From positions 94,389 to 158,388 of the forward strand of contig CALRZN010000010.1 of the NCBI GenBank assembly GCA_943372645.1: 64,000 nucleotides of DNA, written 5' to 3'. Under the pieces are notes generated by a model, which was not told where the DNA came from, ran no database searches, and saw only the letters and a list, made by a program, of their open reading frames with translations. A program made the position numbers and the translations under genes. This DNA comes from VBWE01 sp943372645 (GTDB lineage Bacteria; Bacteroidota; Bacteroidia; Palsa-965). The number at the start of each line of letters is the position of its first letter. Position 1 is the stretch's first letter. Below are positions 27,074 to 35,346 of the stretch, piece by piece.

Positions 27074-28678
27074 TTACTTACCCGTTACCGCCTTCGCTTC
27101 CAAAAACGCCGCATACGCATCTACCATACCGCCGGTAGTGCACAGGTTGCGGAATTTGGTTTTCTTCTTTTTGGTGCCGGGAATGATCACTTTCTTTTTG
27201 GCCATAGAACGGTCGGCCGACTTTTCAATGATGGTTTTGATTTGCTGCGGCGTGAGTTCCGGAAAATACATTTTGATGAGCGTGCATACACCGGCACAAA
27301 CCGGCGAAGCCATGCTGGTGCCGCTTTCGTTGAGGTAACCGCCATTCGATTTGCAGGAGTAAATATCTACGCCGGGCGCAAATACATCCACCTTCGTTTT
27401 GCTGTAGTTACTGAATGAAGCCAATGATTTTTTGCCGGTTTTCCAGCTCAGCGCACCTACCTCAATCCAGTTGGACGCATGTACACCGGAGGCATCCAGC
27501 GGCGACGGGTAGTTCGGGTTGGCGGTAATGTCTTTGCCGTCGTTACCGGCAGCATGCACCAGCAGCACCCCTTTCGATTCGGCGTATTTTACAGCTTCGT
27601 CCACAATGCCTTTGTTTTTGCTGTAATCTTTGCCGAAGCTCATGTTGATGATCTGCGCACCGTTGTCAACTGCATAACGGATCGAAAGTGCCACGTCTTT
27701 GTCGCGCTCGTCGCCGTCGGGCACACAACGTACGGCCATAATGCGCACGTCGGCTGCCACGCCGTTCATACCAAGGTTGTTGTTACGCATGGCGGCAATA
27801 ATACCGGCCACGTGTGTACCGTGCAGTGCGTCGGGACCTTTTACATCGTTGTTGCCGTAGTTGCGGTCGTTGATGTCGTCCGGGTTATCGCCTGCAATTT
27901 TACGTGCATCATACTCCAGGTTGAGGTGGTAATTGAGGTGCGCATCCAATTGTTCTTTGCCCATGAGGATCTGCGTTTTAATCATATACAGAATCTCATC
28001 GCCGCGGATAAACAGTTTCAGGCGCGAGTGCATTTTGGCATACGCCGGCGAAGGCTGGTGGTCTTTAAAGCTGGCGTACGAAAGTGTATCGGGCAGGTTG
28101 TTTTTCTTCTCTGCATTTTTAATTTCGATGAACAGCCCGGCCAGTGTATCAATACCGGCTTTGCCTTTCTGTGTGCTCTTCAGGTCATCGTCGTAATCTT
28201 TCTGCATCTTTTCATAACGCAGGTATTCGTCGCGGTCCGATGCAGGCACATCAATCAGCATTTTGCCTTTGTATTTTTTCTGCAGCGGTGCGAGCTGGCG
28301 TACCATTTCCAATTGTTCGTATTGGATATTTTCCCCTTTGCTGTTGCCGAGAAAATTCCAGCCGTACACATCATCCACGTAGCCGTTTTTATCGTCATCA
28401 ATCTTGTTGCCCGGAATTTCACCCGGATTTTTCCACATTACATCCTTCAGGTCTTCGTGGTTGTAATCCACGCCGCCGTCAATAACGGCAACCACAACGG
28501 TTTTCGTGGTGCGGCCGGTGGTGAGCGTGCTGTATACTTTTTCGGTACCAACGCCGTGCACTTTGTTTTCCTTGTTATCCAGGTTGAACCAGTTTGCAGG
28601 TGCTTTATCCTGTGCGAATGCTGCGGCCGATAAAGCGAGCAGCGCAAGTGTGCTGATTTTTTTCATGCTGTTGTTCAT
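27074..28678 (-). CDS. Secreted S8 subtilisin-like serine protease
   Basis: The 534-residue protein has a signal peptide (residues 5-22) and the subtilase triad: D67 in VVAVIDGGVD, H286 in HGTHVAGI and S455 in GTSMASPVCAG, with oxyanion N379 in AAGND. D67 and H286 are about 220 residues apart, far more than the 30-60 typical of subtilisins. The extra segment (about residues 110-270) is charged and helical (EYLRYEKMQKDYDDDLKST). No T9SS sorting domain is seen, so it is probably periplasmic or outer-membrane associated. ATG 28678 gives MNNSMKK; a second ATG at 28666 is equally plausible. It lies three bases after the preceding gene. Confidence 0.9.
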   Translation of the reverse strand: MNNSMKKISTLALLALSAAAFAQDKAPANWFNLDNKENKVHGVGTEKVYSTLTTGRTTKTVVVAVIDGGVDYNHEDLKDVMWKNPGEIPGNKIDDDKNGYVDDVYGWNFLGNSKGENIQYEQLEMVRQLAPLQKKYKGKMLIDVPASDRDEYLRYEKMQKDYDDDLKSTQKGKAGIDTLAGLFIEIKNAEKKNNLPDTLSYASFKDHQPSPAYAKMHSRLKLFIRGDEILYMIKTQILMGKEQLDAHLNYHLNLEYDARKIAGDNPDDINDRNYGNNDVKGPDALHGTHVAGIIAAMRNNNLGMNGVAADVRIMAVRCVPDGDERDKDVALSIRYAVDNGAQIINMSFGKDYSKNKGIVDEAVKYAESKGVLLVHAAGNDGKDITANPNYPSPLDASGVHASNWIEVGALSWKTGKKSLASFSNYSKTKVDVFAPGVDIYSCKSNGGYLNESGTSMASPVCAGVCTLIKMYFPELTPQQIKTIIEKSADRSMAKKKVIIPGTKKKKTKFRNLCTTGGMVDAYAAFLEAKAVTGK

Positions 28679-28681
28679 GTA

Positions 28682-29212
28682 TTAATTTTTCCGCGGGGCA
28701 TGGTCGGGCTGAAACATATAGCCCCATCCTTTTCCCTGCAGGTTTATTTTTTTCTTTACAATTAACTTTACGGTTCCGTGAATAATGCCCGCCAGTCCGG
28801 CCACCGCCGCTGCGGCGCCCACGAGAAAAATGGCCGAAGGCAGTTTAAACGAATACGAAGCCGCCGCAATGGCCGCCCCGCCGCCGAGCATGCTGCTGCG
28901 GAAGACCCAGCTTTCGCGCGAAATGCCATCGGGAATGCGGATTACCGCGATATCGCTCCATTTGATTACCTGGCCGGGCTGTCCGTCATTTGCAACCACC
29001 AGTCCATCCGCATCGGCATTTACCATGCGGCATTTCAGGCGTGTTCCGTCGCCGCGTTGCACCACACAGCGTTCTCCCGGTTTCAGGATGTACGTGTCTG
29101 CATCTTCATCCAGCTGGTTGTTAAAAACAACCTGGTTCTGTGCATGCAGCGCGGTTATCCCGCAAAGCGGAAATAAAAACGCAAACAGGATGTGCAGGTA
29201 AAACGTTTTCAT
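28682..29212 (-). CDS. Small secreted or membrane protein of unknown function preceding the subtilase
   Basis: This 176-residue protein has a signal peptide (residues 1-24, ALHA-Q), a short soluble domain with strands such as YILKPGERCVVQRGDGTRLKCRM, and an Ala/Gly-rich hydrophobic hairpin (about 106-150) that may span a membrane. It ends with a basic tail. I recognise no family. It is the first gene of a three-gene unit (this gene, subtilase, secreted protein), with gaps of three and 11 bases, so the three probably act together in the envelope. Confidence 0.65.
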   Translation of the reverse strand: MKTFYLHILFAFLFPLCGITALHAQNQVVFNNQLDEDADTYILKPGERCVVQRGDGTRLKCRMVNADADGLVVANDGQPGQVIKWSDIAVIRIPDGISRESWVFRSSMLGGGAAIAAASYSFKLPSAIFLVGAAAAVAGLAGIIHGTVKLIVKKKINLQGKGWGYMFQPDHAPRKN

Positions 29213-29224
29213 CGTTAAAAAACA

Positions 29225-29243
29225 ATCCGCCCGTAAGGCGGAT
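29225..29243 (-). terminator. Terminator of the acyl-CoA dehydrogenase gene
   Basis: ATCCGCC (29225-29231) and GGCGGAT (29237-29243) form a stem followed on the minus strand by TGTTTTTT. It ends only 12 bases before the next start codon, so the promoter of the subtilase operon must overlap this terminator or the end of the dehydrogenase gene. Confidence 0.8.
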
Positions 29244-29264
29244 CATTTTAAAATACGTTTGATT

Positions 29265-30404
29265 TTATTTCAATACTTCGCGGGCAATCACCAGTTTCTG
29301 GATTTCGGAAGTTCCTTCGCCGATGGTGCACAGTTTCGAATCGCGGTAATATTTTTCCGCCGGAAAATCTTTGGTATAACCGTAGCCGCCGAAAATCTGC
29401 ACGCCTTCTGTTGAAACACGCACCGACACTTCAGAAGCGTAATACTTGGCATACGCGCCTTCTTTGGTCATTTTTTCGCCGCGGTTTTTCAGGTCTGCAG
29501 CGCTGAAGGTGAGCAGTTCTGCCGCTTCGATCTGGGTAGCCATATCGGCCAGTTTAAATGCGATGGCCTGGAATGCTGCAATCGGTTTGCCGAACTGCTG
29601 GCGTTCTTTGGAATAACGCAGGGCGGCTTCGTACGCGCCTTTTGCAATGCCCAGCGAAAGTGCGGCAATTGAAATACGTCCGCCGTCGAGCACTTTCATG
29701 GCCTGTATAAATCCGTCGCCCACCTTGCCCAGCACCTGGTCTTTGTGAACGCGGCAGTTATCAAAAATCAGTTCTGCGGTTTCCGAAGCACGCATACCGA
29801 GCTTGTTTTCTTTTTTGCCGGAAGAGAAGCCCGGCGTGCCTTTTTCAATTACAAAGGCCGTCATGCCGTGTGAGTCGCCTTTTTCGCCGGTACGTGCAAT
29901 TACCACTGCAACGTTGCCGGAGATGGCGTGTGTAATAAAGTTTTTGGAGCCGTTCAGCACAAAATAATCGCCATCGGCAATGGCCGTAGTGAGCATACCG
30001 CCCGCGTCTGAACCGGTATTCTGTTCGGTAAGGCCCCAGGCCCCGATCCATTCGGCGGTAGCTAATTTGGGAAGGTATTTTTTCTTCTGTTCTTCGTTGC
30101 CGAACTGCATGATATGCCCCGTGCACAGCGAGTTGTGCGCGGCCATGGAAAGCGCAATGGAACCGCAGATTTTGCCGAGTTCCGAAATGGCTGTTACATA
30201 TTCAAAATAACCGAAGCCGGAACCACCGTACTCGTGCGGAACGAGCACGCCCATGAGTCCGAGTTCCCCCATTTTTTTGAATACCTCAACCGGGAATTCC
30301 TGCGATTCGTCCCACTCCATCATTTTCGGACGGATGTGTTCTTCGCCGAATTTGCGGATCATATCGGCAATCATGAGTTGGTTTTCGTTCAGAGCAAATT
30401 CCAT
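29265..30404 (-). CDS. Acyl-CoA dehydrogenase
   Basis: The 379-residue flavoenzyme introduces the alpha-beta double bond in acyl-CoA during fatty acid or branched-chain amino acid breakdown. Seen: the N-terminal helical domain (NENQLMIADMIRKFGEEHI), the signature GAWGLTEQNTGSDAGGM in the middle beta domain, and the C-terminal QIFGGYGYTKDFPAEKYYRD. The latter is followed by the GEGTSEIQKLVIAREVL end. The catalytic base Glu is in that terminal block (YGYTKDFPAEKYYRDSK...GEG). It is a stand-alone gene; the substrate chain length cannot be read. Confidence 0.93.
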   Translation of the reverse strand: MEFALNENQLMIADMIRKFGEEHIRPKMMEWDESQEFPVEVFKKMGELGLMGVLVPHEYGGSGFGYFEYVTAISELGKICGSIALSMAAHNSLCTGHIMQFGNEEQKKKYLPKLATAEWIGAWGLTEQNTGSDAGGMLTTAIADGDYFVLNGSKNFITHAISGNVAVVIARTGEKGDSHGMTAFVIEKGTPGFSSGKKENKLGMRASETAELIFDNCRVHKDQVLGKVGDGFIQAMKVLDGGRISIAALSLGIAKGAYEAALRYSKERQQFGKPIAAFQAIAFKLADMATQIEAAELLTFSAADLKNRGEKMTKEGAYAKYYASEVSVRVSTEGVQIFGGYGYTKDFPAEKYYRDSKLCTIGEGTSEIQKLVIAREVLK

Positions 30405-30426
30405 GGTTCAATTTTTTATGGGTTCG

Positions 30427-30451
30427 CAAAATTAAGATTCCCCCGGAATCT
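30427..30451 (-). promoter_or_regulatory. -7 box of the acyl-CoA dehydrogenase promoter with an abutting hairpin
   Basis: TAATTTTG (30434-30427, minus strand) fits TAnnTTTG. Directly upstream a 7-bp inverted repeat AGATTCC/GGAATCT (30435-30441 and 30445-30451) could be an operator or, since TTAATTTT follows it, the terminator of apt. Confidence 0.45.
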
Positions 30452-30508
30452 GAAGGTAACCGTTTACAATAAAATATCATTTGGAGCGCCTGGAGGCTGT
30501 AAAACGGG

Positions 30509-31039
30509 TTATTCGCCGTCGTAATTCACCAGGCTGATGATGTTCCCGGCGTGTTCGCCGAGGTTTTTGCGCCCGCCGAGGAAGCCCAGTTCCACCACAA
30601 AAGTAAAAGCGGCAACCTGTGCGCCCTGCATTTCGATGAGGCGTGCGGCGGCGGCGGCTGTTCCGCCGGTAGCCAGCAGGTCGTCGTGCAGCACCACATT
30701 CCATCCCGGCTGCAGCGCATCGGTATGTATTTCGATACGGGCGGTGCCATATTCGAGGGCGTAATCCATGCCCACGGTGGTAAACGGCAGCTTGCCCGAT
30801 TTGCGCACCATAACAAAAGGCACATTTAATTTTTGCGCGAGCAGAATCCCAAACAGGAATCCGCGGCTTTCAATACCCACAACGGCATCAATGCGGCTTC
30901 CGCCGAGTTTTTCAACGAACGCATCGGTTATTTCCCGGCACAGTTGCGGGTCGTGCAGTATGGGTGTAATGTCTTTAAACTGGATTCCCGGTTTCGGAAA
31001 ATCGGGGACATTCCGGATCGTCTTTAAAATTTTTTCCAC
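30509..31039 (-). CDS. apt: Adenine phosphoribosyltransferase
   Basis: The 176-residue salvage enzyme makes AMP from adenine and PRPP. It opens with IRNVPDFPKPGIQFKDITP, has the GIESRGFLFG loop, and carries the PRPP-binding site VVLHDDLLATGGTAAAA. All are canonical. It starts three bases after the helix-hairpin-helix gene, forming the end of a permease-HhH-apt unit. Confidence 0.96.
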   Translation of the reverse strand: MEKILKTIRNVPDFPKPGIQFKDITPILHDPQLCREITDAFVEKLGGSRIDAVVGIESRGFLFGILLAQKLNVPFVMVRKSGKLPFTTVGMDYALEYGTARIEIHTDALQPGWNVVLHDDLLATGGTAAAAARLIEMQGAQVAAFTFVVELGFLGGRKNLGEHAGNIISLVNYDGE

Positions 31040-31042
31040 GGT

Positions 31043-31993
31043 TCAGCGGGTAAGATAGGGGGCAAGTTTAAGGTATAAATCCCCATTCACCAAATCAACC
31101 TGGCGGATGGCTTCCACGCTCGCAAATGGGCCGTGCAGGCGGCGGTAGTTCACAATGGCCGAAGCGATTGCCGGTGTAAGATACGGATGGCTGCGCAGTT
31201 CGTTCACATCGGCCGTGTTGATGTTGTAGCGGCGCAGAAAATCGGTATTGAGTGTGAGTTGTTCGCGAATGCGGTCGTACCGTTCCGCATCAAAACCGTA
31301 TACTTCGAGCAGTTGTTCGGCCGAATGAAACCCACCCAGACGGGTGCGGTAGGTAACAATGCGCCGTGCAAATGCAGAGCCGATTCCGGGCAGCTGTTTC
31401 AACTCCGCTGTGTCGGCCGAATTGAGTTCAACAGTAATACGGGCCGCTGTGGTGTTGCGTACAGGCTGTTCCGTTTTCCAGGCCGGTGCTGTTTTTTCTT
31501 CGGCAGGAATGACAATGTAATTTTCGATGCGTGCATAAAACGCGGGCGAAATCACATACATTTTCTGTACATCGGCTTTGGTGCGGAAGCGGCCACCCTT
31601 TGCTTCGTATTTTTTGATTCGCCCGGCCTGCAAGGGACTGAGTCCGAGTTCCACCCATTTTTCGGCATCCAGTCCGTTCGGGTTGAAATAAAACAGCGAT
31701 TGTTTTTTAAACGTGTAATGTTTTACCGCTTCCTGTTCGCCGGTGTTGGCGGGCAGGCGTTCCTCTTTTTCAGTGAAGGCATTTTGTGCAGCGGGCTCCG
31801 ACGGAACCGGCTGCATGGCGGTCAGCATTTTATCAAATGCGCTGTAATCCGCTTCCGGCAGGCCATACAGGTACGGCTGCACAATGGCGGCAACGAGCAG
31901 CAGGAATAAAATGCCAAAAAGAAAAAGGATACCGCTCCGTTCCCGGCGGTTGAATGTGAAATACGATCGCGTTATGTTTTTCAGCGCATTCAC
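31043..31993 (-). CDS. Membrane-anchored helix-hairpin-helix (ComEA-like) protein
   Basis: The 316-residue protein has one transmembrane helix (about residues 22-40, GILFLFGILFLLLVAAIV), a polar linker and three helix-hairpin-helix units. These are LGLSPLQAGRIKKYEAKGGRF, then VELNSADTAELKQLPGIGSAFARRIVTYR with a canonical LPGIG, then NINTADVNELRSHPYLTPAIASAIVNYR. Such HhH repeats bind DNA non-specifically, as in ComEA, but with this anchor a role in competence is only possible, not shown. No ATG fits; the GTG at 31993 overlaps the stop of the permease gene as GTGA, so translation is probably coupled. Confidence 0.85.
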   Translation of the reverse strand: MNALKNITRSYFTFNRRERSGILFLFGILFLLLVAAIVQPYLYGLPEADYSAFDKMLTAMQPVPSEPAAQNAFTEKEERLPANTGEQEAVKHYTFKKQSLFYFNPNGLDAEKWVELGLSPLQAGRIKKYEAKGGRFRTKADVQKMYVISPAFYARIENYIVIPAEEKTAPAWKTEQPVRNTTAARITVELNSADTAELKQLPGIGSAFARRIVTYRTRLGGFHSAEQLLEVYGFDAERYDRIREQLTLNTDFLRRYNINTADVNELRSHPYLTPAIASAIVNYRRLHGPFASVEAIRQVDLVNGDLYLKLAPYLTR

Positions 31994-33456
31994 TGTTTTA
32001 CGGTTCGCTTTTGTGTAAGCAGGTACACCGGTACACCCAAAGCTACAATAAGTAATCCCCATGCGCAACTGCCGGTACGGTCAATCAGCAGGCAGACGCA
32101 GATAAATACCGCCGCAAGAATATAAATTGCCGGCAGCACCGGGTAAAACAGCGCTTTGTAAGGCCGGGGCGTATCCGGCTCGCGTTTGCGCAGCACAAAA
32201 ATGGCAGCAATGGTAATGATGTAAAACAGCAGCGACGCAAACGTGCAGTATTCAATGAGCTGGTTGTACGTTCCTGAAAAACAGAGCAGGCACGACCATA
32301 TACCCTGCAGCACCAGTGCAAAGGCCGGTACGCCATGTTTGTTGAGGTCGCCCGCTTTTTTAAAAAACAGGTCGTCTTTGGCCATGGCGTAATAGAGGCG
32401 CGCACCGGCCAGGATGAGTCCGTTGTTGCAGCCGAATGTGGAAATCATAATGAGTACGGCCATAATTACAATGGCAAGGTCGCCGAAAATAAAAGTGGCC
32501 GCAGCAGTTCCCACCCGGTCCGTATCATACGACGCAAACTGGATGCCCTGTGCCATTACGCCCGCACCGGCATCGGGAACACCTTTAACCGGCAGCAGGC
32601 AGAGGTACGCCACGTTGGCCAGCACATACAGCAGCGTAACGATGAGTGTTCCCAGCAATAAACTGCGCGGGATATTTTTCCGCGGGTCTTTTATTTCACC
32701 GGCGATAAAGGTTACGTTGTTCCATGCATCGCTTGAAAACAGCGACCCTACCATGGCCGAACCGAAGGCAAGCACCAGCGCGAAACCGCTCAGCGGGAAG
32801 GCCGGGAGCCAGTTGCCGTCGGCATCTTTAATGGTTTTGGTGGCTTCCCAGCCGTTTTCAAAATTGGCCGCAAGCTGCCCGCTGTTGAGCCCCACCGCAA
32901 TGCCCGCAACAATAAGCACGAGCAGGGCAAGCAGTTTGGCGGATGTAAATATGATCTGGATGCGTGATCCGTTTTTTACACCGAACAGGTTTACCGTGGT
33001 TAACAGGGCGATCACAAAAACGGCCAGCAGCTGCCCGGCTGAAATGTGAAAATCACCAATCGTAACAAGGTGCACATTCATGCCCACCTGCGGAATAAGC
33101 ACGGCCGTAAATTTGGCGAAGGCCACGCCAACCGCAGCAATTACACCGCTCTGGATAACCATGAACACGGTCCAGCCATACAGAAACGCCGTAAACTTTC
33201 CGAAAGCCCGGCGGATGTACACAAACTGTCCGCCTGCTTCCGGCATCATGCCGGCCAGTTCACCGTAACTGAGTGCGGCTGTTAATGTAACCACGCCGGT
33301 TAAAATCCATACCAGCAGCAGCCAGCCCGCAGATCCTACCGAACGGGCGATGTCGGCACTGGTGAGAAAAATACCCGAACCGATCATAGAACCGGCCACG
33401 AGCATGGTGGCATCAAGTAAACCTAAACGGCGTTGTAATGTCTTGGAATCTTCCAT
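31990..33456 (-). CDS. APC-family amino acid permease (LAT/SLC7-like)
   Basis: This 488-residue transporter has about 12 hydrophobic segments. The first helix contains the APC substrate-loop signature GSMIGSGIFLTSADIA, followed by SYGELAGMMPEAGGQFVYIRRAFG, typical of the LAT branch. It should move neutral amino acids by exchange or proton symport across the inner membrane. The ATG at 33456 places the APC core near the start, as usual; an upstream frame start is unnecessary. It leads a unit with the HhH protein and apt. Confidence 0.9.
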   Translation of the reverse strand: MEDSKTLQRRLGLLDATMLVAGSMIGSGIFLTSADIARSVGSAGWLLLVWILTGVVTLTAALSYGELAGMMPEAGGQFVYIRRAFGKFTAFLYGWTVFMVIQSGVIAAVGVAFAKFTAVLIPQVGMNVHLVTIGDFHISAGQLLAVFVIALLTTVNLFGVKNGSRIQIIFTSAKLLALLVLIVAGIAVGLNSGQLAANFENGWEATKTIKDADGNWLPAFPLSGFALVLAFGSAMVGSLFSSDAWNNVTFIAGEIKDPRKNIPRSLLLGTLIVTLLYVLANVAYLCLLPVKGVPDAGAGVMAQGIQFASYDTDRVGTAAATFIFGDLAIVIMAVLIMISTFGCNNGLILAGARLYYAMAKDDLFFKKAGDLNKHGVPAFALVLQGIWSCLLCFSGTYNQLIEYCTFASLLFYIITIAAIFVLRKREPDTPRPYKALFYPVLPAIYILAAVFICVCLLIDRTGSCAWGLLIVALGVPVYLLTQKRTVKQ

Positions 33457-33473
33457 ACGTTTTAATGCAAATA

Positions 33474-33499
33474 AAAAAGGGCGGAATTCCGCCCTTTTT
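33474..33499 (-). terminator. Terminator between the two permease genes
   Basis: GGGCGGAATTCCGCCC (33479-33494) is a perfect palindrome preceded by five A and followed by five T residues. It ends the upstream permease transcript. Confidence 0.85.
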
Positions 33500-33513
33500 A
33501 TCATGTTTTCAGT

Positions 33514-35232
33514 TTATGCCTGTTTCGGTTTGCGATTCATCATCATGCCGTAAACCACAACATGGATGAGGCAGAACGCCATCGCAAAATACGGCAAGGT
33601 CGGTTCCGGATTTTTAACCGGATCGGCGGTATGTGCGTTGGTGTGCAGCATAAATTCAACGAATACAAGCACCAGGAAAAGTACGGTACACACGAGGCCC
33701 ACGATGGCTACGGTGCGGCTGGCTTTTTTAAGGCTTTCGGGCGATTTTTCAGCGCCGCCCAGTTTGCTGCGCGATATGCCATACAGCAGGTAAATATCAA
33801 GGCCGATCATGAGCCATGCAATGAGGCGGTACCAGGTATCAAACGGCAGGAACACCATCATAAACACGCAGCTGATCATACCGAGAATAGGCACCAGCGG
33901 CACCAGCGGGGTGCGGAATGCGCGGGGCGCATCGGGCTGTGTTTTGCGCATGATGAGTACACCGGCACACACGAGTACGAAGGCAAGCAATGTTCCGATA
34001 CTGGTCATTTCACCTACAATGCGTGCAGGAACAAAAGCGGCGAATAAACTTACAAAGCCCATAAACAGCAGGCTCGAACGGGCCGGTGTTTTGAACTTGC
34101 CGTGCACTTCTGAAAATACTTTCGGCAGCAGGCCGTCTTTCGACATGGAGAAAAACACGCGGGTCTGCCCCATCATCATTACCATAATTACAGAGGCGTA
34201 ACCGGCCAGGATGGCGAGGATAATTGCTTTGTTCATCCAGGGATAAGCTGCAACAAAATGCCCCTGCGCATCCACAGAACCCATTTTGTCAATCGCTACA
34301 CCAACCGGTGCAATGCTGTCGAGGCCCGCAAAATCTTTGTAGTTGGCCACACCGGTCATTACGTGTGCAAAAAGAATATACAGAATTGTACAAATCACAA
34401 GTGAACCGAGAATACCGATGGGCATGTCGCGTTTCGGATTTTTTGCTTCCTGTGCCGCAGTGGAAACGGCATCGAAACCGATGTACGCAAAGAAGATAAT
34501 GGCCGCCGCACGGATAATGCCGCTGAAACCAAATGCGCCGAAATCGCCCGTGTTATCCGGAATGTAAGGTGTGTAGTTGTCGGAGTTAATGAAGCCCCAG
34601 CCGAGTACGATGAAGATGATTACCACCGCCACTTTCAATGCCACGATGATACCGTTTACAAACGCCGATTCTTTGGTTCCGCGGATGAGCAGGAGCGACA
34701 TCAGTACCACAATGAACACAGCAGGCAGGTTGATCATGCCGTGTACGGAACTGCCGTCGGCCAGCGTGGCCGTATCAAACGGCGACATGGTCATGGATGC
34801 AGGCAGATCAACGCCGTAACCGTGAAGGAACTTGACCAGGTAACGCGACCAGCTGATGGAAACGGTTGCCGCACCAACAGCGTATTCGAGTACAAGATCC
34901 CAGCCGATAATCCACGCGATGAACTCGCCCATGGTGGCATACGAGTACGTATATGCACTGCCCGCAACGGGAATCATAGACGAAAACTCGGCGTAACAGA
35001 GCCCGGCAAACGCACAGGCAACTGCTGCAATTACAAATGAAATGGTAACAGCCGGGCCGGCATTTGCAGCGGCAGCCCCGCCGGTGATGGAGAAAAGTCC
35101 GGCACCGATAATTGCACCGATACCGAGTGCCACCAGCGAGCGGGCACCCAACGTTCGTTTTAATCCTTTTTCATCTTCTGCTGCTTCTCCCATTAACTGG
35201 TTCAGCGATTTCTTTATCCAGAGATTGGCCAT
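33514..35232 (-). CDS. APC-family permease, cationic amino acid transporter type
   Basis: The 572-residue protein has about 14 predicted hydrophobic segments, as in the CAT/YfnA branch. It starts with a soluble tail (MANLWIKKSLNQLMGEAAEDE), then LGARSLVALGIGAIIGAGLFSITG and CYAEFSSMIPVAGSAYTYSYATMGEF. Substrates of the family include arginine, lysine and other amino acids; specificity cannot be read. The ATG at 35232 is just before the conserved start. It is transcribed divergently from nhaD and ended by the palindromic terminator at 33474-33499. Confidence 0.9.
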   Translation of the reverse strand: MANLWIKKSLNQLMGEAAEDEKGLKRTLGARSLVALGIGAIIGAGLFSITGGAAAANAGPAVTISFVIAAVACAFAGLCYAEFSSMIPVAGSAYTYSYATMGEFIAWIIGWDLVLEYAVGAATVSISWSRYLVKFLHGYGVDLPASMTMSPFDTATLADGSSVHGMINLPAVFIVVLMSLLLIRGTKESAFVNGIIVALKVAVVIIFIVLGWGFINSDNYTPYIPDNTGDFGAFGFSGIIRAAAIIFFAYIGFDAVSTAAQEAKNPKRDMPIGILGSLVICTILYILFAHVMTGVANYKDFAGLDSIAPVGVAIDKMGSVDAQGHFVAAYPWMNKAIILAILAGYASVIMVMMMGQTRVFFSMSKDGLLPKVFSEVHGKFKTPARSSLLFMGFVSLFAAFVPARIVGEMTSIGTLLAFVLVCAGVLIMRKTQPDAPRAFRTPLVPLVPILGMISCVFMMVFLPFDTWYRLIAWLMIGLDIYLLYGISRSKLGGAEKSPESLKKASRTVAIVGLVCTVLFLVLVFVEFMLHTNAHTADPVKNPEPTLPYFAMAFCLIHVVVYGMMMNRKPKQA

Positions 35233-35263
35233 ATAATTGGTTTGCGTAGTTTTTGTGAATACG

Positions 35264-35293
35264 CGAATGTATTGAAGATTTGATAACACCCAA
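35264..35293 (-). promoter_or_regulatory. Promoter of the cationic amino acid permease, TTG-N19-TACATTCG
   Basis: TTG (35293-35291) and TACATTCG (35271-35264) on the minus strand are 19 bases apart; the -7 box differs from consensus at one base. Confidence 0.5.
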
Positions 35294-35346
35294 AATTTAT
35301 TTCGGCGGAAAACTGTAATTTCACCAGCATATTAATTCTTAATCCG

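Noticed and set aside
27479..28633. 384-codon plus-strand frame opposite the subtilase gene
   Set aside because: Lies wholly antisense to a gene with an intact catalytic triad; its composition (Phe/Val/His-rich) is not protein-like.
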